A stretch of DNA of 42,958 bases from JAABRU01 sp050180235 (GTDB taxonomy: Bacteria > Desulfobacterota > Desulfobacteria > Desulfobacterales > Desulfococcaceae): assembly GCA_050180235.1 (NCBI GenBank), contig JBFXEJ010000048.1, forward strand, positions 1-42,958, written 5' to 3'. A program made the position numbers and the translations under genes. Below are positions 24,991-32,417 of this stretch, piece by piece (position 1 is the first letter of the stretch; each line of letters begins with the position of its first letter). The notes beneath the pieces are model-generated. The model searched no databases. It saw only the letters and a list, made by a program, of their open reading frames with translations, and was not told the DNA's origin.

Positions 24991-26655
24991 TTATCTTTTG
25001 TGTTTTATCACTATACGAAAACCCAAAGCATTCCCTGAACTACCGGGGAAATCGTAACTTCTTTCATAACACCGTACATGGTTTTTTATACTTGTCCAAC
25101 TTCCCCCGCGAAAGACGCGATAGGCACTGTGATCAGAATGCATAGGATTTTTCGGGCTGTGTTTGCAGTATGCCTCATCACTGTAAAAATCCTGACACCA
25201 CTCAAAAACATTTCCACTCATATCATAAAGACCGAAACCATTCGTTTTTTTCTGCCCCACAATTTTCGTGTGACCATCGCTGTTTTCCGTATACCAGGCA
25301 TATTTATCTATAACATCACCGCCTGCAAACAACTCTTTTTTACCGCCACTTCTTGCCGCATATTCCCATTCTGCTTCAGAAGGTAAACGGAATTCATATT
25401 CACCCTGATTTATGTGTGTCAGTTTTTTTATAAATTTTTGTGTGTAATTCCAAGATACCGTATCAACCGGATAATTATCACCTTTTGATGATCTGGAAGG
25501 ATTATCCCCCATAACTTTGTGCCATTGTTTTTGGGTAACAGGATATTTAGCAAGATAAAATTCATCAAGTTCAACTTTATGAGGCAATAGTTCTTTTTTA
25601 TTTCTGTGATCATCATCGAAGATGTTACCCATTATAAAAATACCGCCCGGAATGAATACAAATTCCATACCTGTAATCGGTTCAATCAAAATACTATTTT
25701 CAGTATTCAATGAATTATCAAATTCAGATAAAGCTTTATTGTTATCATCAGAATTTTTAAAATTATAATCTGAAATATTTATCGAAAGAGAAGGTGATAT
25801 TTCAGGTGGTTTCGGATGCCGATCATTGTTAAAATTTTTTGCAGTATCGGAAAATTGAGTTATTCTATGTCCGCTTTTATCGAAAACCGTATTTTGCCCA
25901 TCCGCAATTTTTTTATCGGTTTGAAAAAAGGTGTCTTGATTTTTTATTGACTGTTCATTCCCTGGTTTTAACTCATTATCATTGCTTTGCATATTTTCTG
26001 TATCTGGCAATTTTTGCGGATTATGTTCATTTTTTAATATTATGTCATGGTCTGTAATATTGGCATTAAACGGTTCCCATATATTCAAACTTTTTTTAAC
26101 TCCTTTAACTGAATGAGAACCGTGATTATGCCACTTTATTCTGCTTGAATCCACCCAACCCGTTGCATTGTCCTGAACCGATTCCGAGCAGAAAATATGT
26201 CCTCCGCTTGCCAAACCTTCAATTCTGGCTGCTCTGTTGACAAATCTGCCGAAAATATCTTTAATTATACCGCCTGCCTGCTCTCTTGCTATCTGTCCCA
26301 TATCCATTCCGATTCTGACTTTCAGAAAAGGTCTGATAAGAGGTTTATTGTAAATTGCATCCTGAATTGCAATCGAGCATTCCACTGCATCGGAAGGCTG
26401 ATGAAAAACAGCTAATATGCTGTCTCCGATACTTTTGATATGCAGTCCGTTATGTTCATGGATGATAGGAAGCAGAATTGAATCATGTTTGTCCAGCAAT
26501 TCAGTATAACCGTTATCGCCCAGTTCTTCACGAAGCTTCGTTGAACCCTCAATATCGGTAAATAAAATTGTAAGTACAGAAGTCTGGAATTTACGCCTGT
26601 ATTCATCAATCTTTTCAACATCATTATTATCTATATCTATTGAAAATATGTCCAT
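24991..26655 (-). CDS. Class III adenylate cyclase fused to an FGE/sulfatase-modifying-factor domain
   Basis: 554 residues with no signal peptide or membrane helix. Residues about 25-190 are a class III nucleotidyl cyclase: metal Asp34 in FTDIEGSTK, Asp78 in KSIGDSILAVF, adenine-type Lys74, and DIFGRFVNRAARIEG with the Asp/Asn/Arg set, so adenylate cyclase activity is plausible. An Asn/Asp-rich linker (about 195-312) follows. The C-terminal domain (about 315-554) is FGE/SUMF1-like: GMEFVFIPGGIFIMGN, YPVTQKQWHKVMG, FRLPSEAEWEYAARSGG, GLYDMSGNVFEWCQDFY, FRGGSWTS and ALGFRIVI. Of the two catalytic cysteines of true FGE, only the RC(Y)ERS cysteine is visible; the other position is not Cys. So the domain may bind a ligand or peptide rather than make formylglycine. 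AGAGG precedes the ATG. The gene fills a cassette. Confidence 0.88.
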   Translation of the reverse strand: MDIFSIDIDNNDVEKIDEYRRKFQTSVLTILFTDIEGSTKLREELGDNGYTELLDKHDSILLPIIHEHNGLHIKSIGDSILAVFHQPSDAVECSIAIQDAIYNKPLIRPFLKVRIGMDMGQIAREQAGGIIKDIFGRFVNRAARIEGLASGGHIFCSESVQDNATGWVDSSRIKWHNHGSHSVKGVKKSLNIWEPFNANITDHDIILKNEHNPQKLPDTENMQSNDNELKPGNEQSIKNQDTFFQTDKKIADGQNTVFDKSGHRITQFSDTAKNFNNDRHPKPPEISPSLSINISDYNFKNSDDNNKALSEFDNSLNTENSILIEPITGMEFVFIPGGIFIMGNIFDDDHRNKKELLPHKVELDEFYLAKYPVTQKQWHKVMGDNPSRSSKGDNYPVDTVSWNYTQKFIKKLTHINQGEYEFRLPSEAEWEYAARSGGKKELFAGGDVIDKYAWYTENSDGHTKIVGQKKTNGFGLYDMSGNVFEWCQDFYSDEAYCKHSPKNPMHSDHSAYRVFRGGSWTSIKNHVRCYERSYDFPGSSGNALGFRIVIKHKR

Positions 26656-26689
26656 ATTTTCCTCTTAAAAAAATTAGCATCAAAAAAAC

Positions 26690-26749
26690 ACATAACCAGT
26701 TGTTATGCGGTTTTTTTTGTCTTAAAGCATGAAAAAATGCGTGTTATGC
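26690..26749 (-). other. Decayed attC or cassette boundary upstream of the cyclase fusion
   Basis: GTTATGC/GCATAAC cores occur at 26702-26708 and 26743-26749, and ACATAAC at 26690-26696. The inner pair forms CATAACCAGTTGTTATG, like an attC whose stem has been deleted. No good L boxes are seen. It marks the likely start of the first cassette of the minus-strand array. Confidence 0.4.
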
Positions 26750-26971
26750 GGACTGCAACTTTTATGCCAAATTTCGGGCGGACTATCATTTTTCATCAGG
26801 GATACAAGCTGATGCTCATACAGAAATATCCTGTAAAAAGTCAAGTCTACATACACCAACTGCGTATGAAATTACAAGAAAAAAATGGCAGATCGGAAAA
26901 GAAACAAAATTTTTGGCATGGGGAAACTTTTCCATATCGGACAATGCCGGTATCGGGTATTTTTCCCGGAG

Positions 26972-27026
26972 TGCCAAACGGAAAGTTTGGCAAATCCACA
27001 GCCACCGCCCAAAATTTCAGTTTGGG
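26972..27026 (-). terminator. Two hairpins after the DUF58 gene
   Basis: TGCCAAAC/GTTTGGCA (26972-26992) and CCCAAA/TTTGGG (27008-27026) lie just past the DUF58 stop. They are plausible terminators without a strong T-run. The rest of 26750-27045 shows nothing recognisable. Confidence 0.4.
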
Positions 27027-27045
27027 ACTCCGGATCAATTATTTT

Positions 27046-27915
27046 TTACAGCCTTGTCAGCAATCCGCAGTTTTCCAGCTCTGTCAGTTCCCAATTTTGG
27101 ATCAGTTCCTCTGCTGTAAAAACCGTCAGGGAAACGCCTGTTCTGCGGCAGGCTTCGCGCCAGTTCTGCTGATGGTTCTCCAATGCGGACAGATAGGCTT
27201 TATGGGCATTTTCGTCAAAAAACAGGTCACTTATCTCCCCGGTTTCTGAATCTGCCACCCGGAGATTTCCCCGTACACGCGGATTCCTGTCTGCTTCGGC
27301 AAGCACCTGAATCACATAAACAGCCGCAGCACCATCCGCTATCCGGGACAGAATCACCTGCGGATCTCCGGGAAAAAGCAGGTCGCTTATCAAAATACGT
27401 ATACCGCGTCTGCACCAGCGGGGCGGAAGAAAGGCAATCTCATCTGAAAGGGAACGGACAGATTCAAAAGCGATTCCCTGCCATAAAGACGGGCGATCCG
27501 CTCCGTTCTCCACAGGCAGACAGCCCTGCGCAGTTATCCAGACTCTGCCGGAGCATCCCGCATTCCGTGCAGCAGTGGCTGTCAAAGCAGCAAGTTTCAG
27601 CGCAGCCTCTGCCTTATCCGTGCCTTCCAGATTCATGGAACAGGACGTATCCAGGAGAATATCCGCATGGGGTTCCACTTCCTCACGAAAAAGTTTCACC
27701 ATAAGCCGGTCGCTTCTGCCATAGGCTCCCCAGTCAATGCGGCGCAGGTCATCTCCGGGCTGATATTCCCGGAAATCCCTGAAATCCAAAGATGTTCCCG
27801 CACCATGCCCAAGCATATGCCCCTGTTTTCCGCCAAGTGCCTCACGGGGAATTTTCAGGGAATACAGCAGACCGGCCTGTTCACCTTCCTGCAAATATCT
27901 GCGGAGGTAATCCAT
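27046..27915 (-). CDS. DUF58 domain protein (vWA-like)
   Basis: 289 residues. The family motif YQPGDDLRRIDWGAYGRSDRLMVKLFREE is at about 52-80. It is followed by the vWA-like core with LLDTSCSMN (metal-site DxSxS variant) near 87-95 and ISDLLFPGDP near 177. DUF58 proteins usually sit next to a MoxR AAA+ ATPase and Bat/vWA membrane proteins and are thought to assist assembly of surface or membrane complexes. Here no MoxR gene lies within the window on the 3' side, and the 5' side is repeat-rich, so the usual operon is absent or displaced. I see no clear ribosome site before the ATG. Confidence 0.88.
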   Translation of the reverse strand: MDYLRRYLQEGEQAGLLYSLKIPREALGGKQGHMLGHGAGTSLDFRDFREYQPGDDLRRIDWGAYGRSDRLMVKLFREEVEPHADILLDTSCSMNLEGTDKAEAALKLAALTATAARNAGCSGRVWITAQGCLPVENGADRPSLWQGIAFESVRSLSDEIAFLPPRWCRRGIRILISDLLFPGDPQVILSRIADGAAAVYVIQVLAEADRNPRVRGNLRVADSETGEISDLFFDENAHKAYLSALENHQQNWREACRRTGVSLTVFTAEELIQNWELTELENCGLLTRL

Positions 27916-28180
27916 TTTGGATGCTTATTTCTCCATATTCACAAATCCAGCAGCGGCAAATGAGAGCAGCCCGGGACATCCGGTATGATGGGAAAAGCTG
28001 CGCATCAGATGAATATAACATTTCAATTCAGCATCTTAAAATCAGCAATTCATCAAAATACAGAAACACTGCCTGTATTTTTTATTGTTTTTTACTTTTT
28101 AACCCGTATTATGAATTCCCTTATAATGAACGATGATTATACAAGTCAAGCAAAAAAAACTGTATGATGAAACAGGTATC

Positions 28181-28384
28181 ATATCTATTCCCCATTGAAA
28201 AGATACTTATGAAAAAGTCTGCTTTTCCCCTCCTGAGAGGAAGGGCTGTTAAGTTCTCCGACTTTTTCGGGACAAATCCGCTCCTGAAAGGGGCAGGGTG
28301 TGTAAAATTACCGACTGAAACACACCACTGCCCCTCTCAGGAGCGGATTTTTTAAATTGTATCATGTCAATGGCGAATTGGTAT
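28181..28384. mobile_element. Family A miniature element, copy A6 (long type)
   Basis: 204 bases. The left end ATATCTATTCCCCATTG is decayed; the right end CAATGGCGAATTGGTAT is intact. The interior has several CTCCTGA(A/G)AGG palindromic modules and a GTGTGTAAAATT/AAACACACC pair. It is absent from the second copy of the surrounding duplication. Confidence 0.65.
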
Positions 28385-28385
28385 A

Positions 28386-28522
28386 AGGTGATTTCCATTA
28401 ATGATTATACCGTTTTTCGCAGGGCGGGCACGGCTTTTTGTGCCCGCCGTCCTGCTGAAACGGCGGGCACAAAAAGCCGTGCCCGCCCTACAATATGGTA
28501 CATTTTTTCATGGAAATCGCCT
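28386..28522. mobile_element. Family B miniature element, copy B4
   Basis: Ends AGGTGATTTCCATT and ATGGAAATCGCCT, with the GTAGGGCGGGCACGGC-type palindrome inside (here CAGGGCGGG). It abuts A6 directly and is also absent from the sister duplication copy. Confidence 0.75.
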
Positions 28523-28746
28523 AAGAACAGGCAGAGGATGAAAAATTTTAAAAATTTAATATGTTGACGCAAAGCATGGGAACGGGGGAAAAGAATTTGT
28601 CTCTTTGTGTTTCGGGCTGTCCGCCCTGTTTTTCCCTTTTTCAGAGATTCCGTGATCGGTTCACTGCTGTTCATGACAAATTTTTCGGGGAACCGGAACA
28701 GCAAAAAAAACTTGCTTTTCCCTGATTTTCTGATTATGAATTAAGC

Positions 28747-29583
28747 ATGAAAACAGACGCATTGTTTTATGAACTGTTCAAATTTGATCCCCGGTCCCTT
28801 TTTGACCTGATCCGTCTGAATACGGAAGGTCAGTATGTCTTTGAAAGCATCACTGCAAAGACAACGGAGAAGCGGATGGACGGTCTTTTCCGCCGCACTG
28901 ACGCGCCGGGACCGAATCTTTTTGCCGAGGTGCAGGGCTATCCGGACAAAAAGATTTACTGGCGTTTTTTCCGGGAAATCAGCACATGGTATGAGCAGAA
29001 TGACGATGATCAGCCTTTCATCGCTGTGGTGCTGTTCACGGACAAAGCCTTTGATCCGGGAAAACCCGGTCTGTACTGTGCAAAACCCAACCGGCTGATC
29101 CGCTGTTATCTCCCGGATATGGTGAAGAAGATTGGAAAAAAAGCCTCTGCTCTGACCGTGCTGAAACCGCTGGTGCTGAAGGATCGGAAAAAACTGCCGG
29201 AATCGGTGCAGCAGTGGGATGCCGAAATAAAATCTTTGGGACTGCCGCAGGATAAAACAAAAAACCTGTATGAACTTCTGGAATATGCTGTGCTGCAGCG
29301 TTTTTCAGACCTGACTTTGGAGGAGGTGAAAAAAATGTTACAACTGACACCGCTGGAGAAAACTGTGGCTGTTCAGGAACTGCTGCAGCTCACAGTCCTG
29401 AAAGGAAAGGAAGAATGGAAAAAGGAGGGGAAAACCGAGACTGCCCTGAACCTCCTGAAAATGGGACTGCTGACGGATGCGCAGATTGCCAAAGCCACAA
29501 ATCTGAGTTCTGCCGAGGTGAAAAAGCTCAAAGTGAAGCTGGGGAGCAGAATAGGCAGAAAAAATGATCCGGCTGCGGCATGA
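28747..29583 (+). CDS. DUF2887-family PD-(D/E)XK nuclease-like protein, copy 1
   Basis: 278 residues. MKTDALFYELFKFDPRSLFDLI opens the DUF2887 (Rpn/transposase-like) domain. The putative PD-(D/E)XK core is Asp45 in MDGLFRR and Glu61/Gln63 in LFAEVQGYPDKKIYWRFF, then FISTWYEQ and VVLFTDK. The C-terminal third, about 180-265, is a helical tail with LSSAEVKKLKVKLGSR. The family is linked to recombination-promoting nucleases and is often multi-copy; the function is inferred only. The linker between the domains (KGKEEWKKEGKTE) is short here and longer in copy 2. No clear ribosome site is visible; the ATG is chosen by alignment with copy 2. Confidence 0.82.
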   Translation: MKTDALFYELFKFDPRSLFDLIRLNTEGQYVFESITAKTTEKRMDGLFRRTDAPGPNLFAEVQGYPDKKIYWRFFREISTWYEQNDDDQPFIAVVLFTDKAFDPGKPGLYCAKPNRLIRCYLPDMVKKIGKKASALTVLKPLVLKDRKKLPESVQQWDAEIKSLGLPQDKTKNLYELLEYAVLQRFSDLTLEEVKKMLQLTPLEKTVAVQELLQLTVLKGKEEWKKEGKTETALNLLKMGLLTDAQIAKATNLSSAEVKKLKVKLGSRIGRKNDPAAA

Positions 29584-29680
29584 CGGCAGAGCAGGTCAGG
29601 TTAGCGTCAGCATAACCCGGCAGTCCCGGATTTTGTCGGATTACGCTCCGCCAATCCGACCTGCTGCTCTGATTTTAATC

Positions 29681-29818
29681 ACTGATGTTACGCAGCCTTT
29701 CCAAAAATCAGGCAGTTATCCGCTTTGCCCGTCATTCCGGCGAAAGCCGGAATCCGGTAATATCAGCCGGTTCCGGATACCGGCTTTCGCCGGTATGACG
29801 ATGATGCGTAACATCAGT
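29681..29818. mobile_element. Family D inverted-repeat element
   Basis: 138 bases with ends ACTGATGTTACGC and GCGTAACATCAGT. Inside are two hairpins of the CATTCCGGCGAAAGCCGGAA and ATACCGGCTTTCGCCGGTAT type. A partial copy lies at 19118-19166, and the end of the window may begin another. The flanking 29584-29680 holds a GTCGGATT/AATCCGAC hairpin only. Confidence 0.65.
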
Positions 29819-29965
29819 TAATCAGATAAATCAAAGAAATCAAAATAATCACAGTTCAGGCAGTCAAAAATCCTTTCTTACAGAAAATCCTAGCAGTGCA
29901 TCATTTCACTTAAAATTGCAGGCCGGGTTAGCAAAGCGTAACCTGACACCCGGTATTCATATCTG

Positions 29966-30057
29966 ACACCAATTCTACATTGCTTTTTTCAGAAAATCCC
30001 CTCCTGAGAGGGGCATGGGTGTGTTTCATAAGTATATTTTCAATGGCGATTTGGTAT
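29966..30057. mobile_element. Family A miniature element, copy A7
   Basis: 92 bases with ends ACACCAATTCTACATTG and CAATGGCGATTTGGTAT. The interior CCCCTCCTGAGAGGGGCA and TTTCATAAGTATATTTT is the same short type as A3. Confidence 0.7.
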
Positions 30058-30433
30058 GAGATATACCCATAATTTTGGCTGAAATGAAGCACTGCTGCTG
30101 CATTGTTTCAACTGAAACTGCTGGTGTATTTCACGGCAGTACCGGAATGCCGGATTACACTGACGCTAATCCGGCCTGCAATCTCAGATGAAATTAAGCA
30201 GTAGTTATCACGAAAAAAATCAATATACTGAATTGTGATTCATGTGATTCGTATTAGTTCCATGATGTCTGCCCTCATGTTCCTCACAGAAATCACAGTT
30301 TGACAGTGGATCAAATTGGCTGAAAATATCATCCCTTTCGGGATTTTGGTTTGTTTTTTTGGAATATTTCTATAATCATGTCAATCCTTTCGGATTTCCA
30401 GGCAGATGGTGGGAACGAGAGCAGCGGGCGCAA
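30058..30433. other. Intergenic region, no gene
   Basis: One hairpin, GCCGGATTA/TAATCCGGC (about 30151-30177), resembles the GTCGGATT hairpin near 29640. No protein-coding or RNA gene is supported. Confidence 0.5.
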
Positions 30434-30466
30434 AAACCCTGAGGGTTTTGAAAACCCTCAGGGTTT
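30434..30466 (-). terminator. AAACCCTSAGGGTTT palindrome, copy 2, likely terminator
   Basis: AAACCCTGAGGGTTTT and its complement pair perfectly. On the minus strand it follows the dockerin-like gene by 22 bases and is succeeded by TTTTTG, so it can terminate that gene. It shares its design with 2079-2112. Confidence 0.55.
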
Positions 30467-30488
30467 ATTGTTATTGTGCAGATTGTCT

Positions 30489-31067
30489 TTACTGAGCAAC
30501 CTCCCGAAGGATATAGATTGCCTCCTCGATTCCCACTTTGCCGTCTCCGTTCACCTCAGCATCTTTGTGTGCGGTGTAATATGTGTCTCCGCAGAGGAAT
30601 TTGAGGATTCGGATGGCATCAGCCAGATCCGGCGCACCGTTGCGGTTGAAATCGCCGGGAACCGGTTCAAAGGGATAGATCAGATCCGCCTTGAACAAAG
30701 TCGTGGCATATTCCACCACAATCCGGGGACTGAGTTTTTCAGATGCCGCAATCAGGGCATCAGGTTTTTCAATGCCGCTGTGAAACACAGAAAGCGCATA
30801 TTCCACCACAATCCGGGGGACAACATTGCCGGAAGCCTCAAGCAAGTCTGCGGGCTGGGCAAGCCCGTCCTCATATTTTCCCGTTGCATACTCAATCACA
30901 ATGCGGGGAGTCACCTTGCCGGAAGCCTCAAGCAGTGCGGTCGGTGTTTCAAGTGCGGCTTCCCATGTGGTAAGCGCCTCCTCCACAATGATGGCAGAGG
31001 ACGCGGGGGAACCGGATGCGGCAAAACAGAGAATCAGCGCAAAGAAACAAAAAAGCCTTTTGGTCAT
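30489..31067 (-). CDS. Secreted repeat protein with C-terminal dockerin-like domain
   Basis: 192 residues with a signal peptide (MTKRLFCFFALILCFAASG). Residues about 40-130 hold three repeats of about 30 residues, each with (D/A)LLEASG(K/N)V(T/V)PRIV(I/V)EYA; the last is more divergent (ALIAASEKLSPRIVVEYA). The C-terminus, about 137-192, has two calcium-loop-like segments, DFNRNGAPDLADAIRIL and DAEVNGDGKVGIEEAIYIL, the duplicated EF-hand of dockerin type I. Dockerins anchor proteins to cohesin partners, but no cohesin is visible here. The start is well supported by GGAGGAATA before the ATG. The repeats match no family I recognise. A terminator-like palindrome follows. Confidence 0.75.
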   Translation of the reverse strand: MTKRLFCFFALILCFAASGSPASSAIIVEEALTTWEAALETPTALLEASGKVTPRIVIEYATGKYEDGLAQPADLLEASGNVVPRIVVEYALSVFHSGIEKPDALIAASEKLSPRIVVEYATTLFKADLIYPFEPVPGDFNRNGAPDLADAIRILKFLCGDTYYTAHKDAEVNGDGKVGIEEAIYILREVAQ

Positions 31068-31079
31068 TATTCCTCCTCA

Positions 31080-31149
31080 GCCTGTCCATGAATGGACAGG
31101 TTATTTATAAATAACCTGCTGATGAATAACCTGCCGCTTCAGCGGCAGG
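31080..31149. repeat. Three consecutive perfect palindromes
   Basis: CCTGTCCAT/ATGGACAGG, GGTTATTTATAAATAACC and CCTGCCGCTTCAGCGGCAGG lie in a row between two minus-strand genes. The last may terminate the 31157-31942 gene; the first lies 13 bases before the start codon of the dockerin gene. Confidence 0.6.
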
Positions 31150-31156
31150 AGCAAAG

Positions 31157-31942
31157 CTATTCCCTGTAAAGGAGCATAATAGCTCCGTAGGTTTTTCTAT
31201 TATTATCATTAAACAGCGATACTTCATGGTATTGGTCTGGAGAAAGCTGGCTGATGGTGAGATCTCCCTCACTAATTATTGTTGCTGCTTTACTGCTAAT
31301 CAATACAACTCCGTCCATTTTCATATTTGATGTATAAACTGTGCTACCTGTGGAATAAAATGACCATGTTCTGCTATAGACAGGGATACCAGAGGGAATC
31401 TTTATCCTGAAAGTCTCAGTTACGTCGGTGGACAATTCCTGATCCGCCACAATCATCATCTTGGTGGCATCGGGATACCTGAAATCATAATATTTGATGG
31501 TTGACGGGAACTGTAGCATCTGTTCGCATACTTTGGACAGGGCAACTCTGACCTTTGTATCCAAAAATGATCCGCTGTCGGCATAACTGATCCAGTTGAT
31601 GATTTTGCTCGCTTTTTCCGAAGCCGGATAATAGGCAATAATCCAGCCGGCCTTGTCCACATACACATGCACATCATGGCTGTCATCATACCCTGTCAGA
31701 GCCACAGAGCCGATAACATATTCACTGGTTTCCTTCTCAACGGTTCTCATGGCCGATTTTGCCTTTGCCAGATCAATCGTGCCGGTAAGCTGTGCATAAG
31801 CAGACATGCCTGCTTCCTGATGGAGAAAGGATGTGCTGCCGTCCCTGCTTTCAAAACGTGCCAGATCAATTGCCTGATCGTCTGCCAAAGCAAAACCTGC
31901 GGCAAACACTGCCATTGCCAAAGCCAACACTGTGATTCTCAC
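31157..31942 (-). CDS. Secreted protein of unknown function
   Basis: 261 residues with a signal peptide (MRITVLALAMAVFAAGFALA) and no other membrane segment. The mature protein has mixed alpha/beta composition with segments HVYVDKAGWIIAYYP, IKYYDFRYPDATKMMIVAD and TFRIKIPSGIPVYSRTWSFY. The start codon is GTG, with AGGAGG 5 bases before it, so the call is well supported. No family is recognised. It precedes the dockerin-like gene on the same strand and may be transcribed with it despite palindromes between them. An extracellular or periplasmic role is likely; no function is proposed. Confidence 0.65.
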   Translation of the reverse strand: MRITVLALAMAVFAAGFALADDQAIDLARFESRDGSTSFLHQEAGMSAYAQLTGTIDLAKAKSAMRTVEKETSEYVIGSVALTGYDDSHDVHVYVDKAGWIIAYYPASEKASKIINWISYADSGSFLDTKVRVALSKVCEQMLQFPSTIKYYDFRYPDATKMMIVADQELSTDVTETFRIKIPSGIPVYSRTWSFYSTGSTVYTSNMKMDGVVLISSKAATIISEGDLTISQLSPDQYHEVSLFNDNNRKTYGAIMLLYRE

Positions 31943-32039
31943 GTCAACCTCCTGAAAAATAAAGTTGTTCTATGTTTTTTCCTGCCAACATGCCCCATGC
32001 ACATTCGCAGAAACTCAGTTTCCCTGTCATTTTTGCCTC

Positions 32040-32329
32040 GTTTCCACGCGAAAAGTCAATGCCATTAAGTTAAGGAAAGTCCTGGCGGAAAGCCCTGAAA
32101 GGGCGTAATATTACAGCCCGGGGCAGCGCCCCGGGAAAATTGAATAAAATATGACATCAGCCCTGAAAGGGCGTAACAAAAAACGGTTCCGGAATGTCAG
32201 CCTTATATAATCCGCCCTTTCAGGGCTTATCTTTTTTTCATGTATTCCCAGGCCTCTGGCCTGGTCTATATCAATCCGCCCTTTCAGGGCTTTCCTTAAC
32301 TTAATGGCATTGACGCTTCGCGTGGGAAC
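32040..32329. mobile_element. Long inverted-repeat element with AGCCCTGAAAGGGCG modules
   Basis: 290 bases. The left end TTTCCACGCGAAAAGTCAATGCC matches the complement of the right end GGCATTGACGCTTCGCGTGGGAA. The inverted ends run on inward through CATTAAGTTAAGGAAAG / CTTTCCTTAACTTAATG. Inside, AGCCCTGAAAGGGCG (or its complement) occurs four times, with two GC hairpins. It has no coding capacity. A shorter relative of the end, TTGACGCAAAGCATGGGAAC, occurs upstream of both DUF2887 copies. Confidence 0.65.
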
Positions 32330-32417
32330 AAGGCAAAAACACTGGATTCCGGCCTTCGCCGGAATGACGGAGATACAGCAGCCTCCTGATTTTTGAAAAA
32401 AAAATAAGTAAGATAAG

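Larger units (their letters stand above)
28029..29583 (+). repeat. Duplicated segment, copy 1 (carries inserted elements)
   Basis: The leader from TTAAAATCAGCAA, through the stretch with CCGTATTATGAA and ACAGGTATCA, and the whole DUF2887 gene recur at 32418-33655. Copy 1 differs by a block of about 340 bases (28181-28522) made of elements A6 and B4, inserted between GGTATC and GAACAGGCAGAGGATG. The gene body is strongly conserved between copies; the leader has diverged more. Confidence 0.8.

Noticed and set aside
30351..31091. 246-codon plus-strand frame opposite the dockerin-like gene
   Set aside because: Antisense; the minus-strand product has a signal peptide, repeats, calcium loops and a strong ribosome site.
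32090..32300. AGCCCTGAAAGGGCG repeats as a CRISPR array
   Set aside because: The four units alternate in orientation and have irregular spacing inside a larger inverted repeat; no cas genes are nearby.
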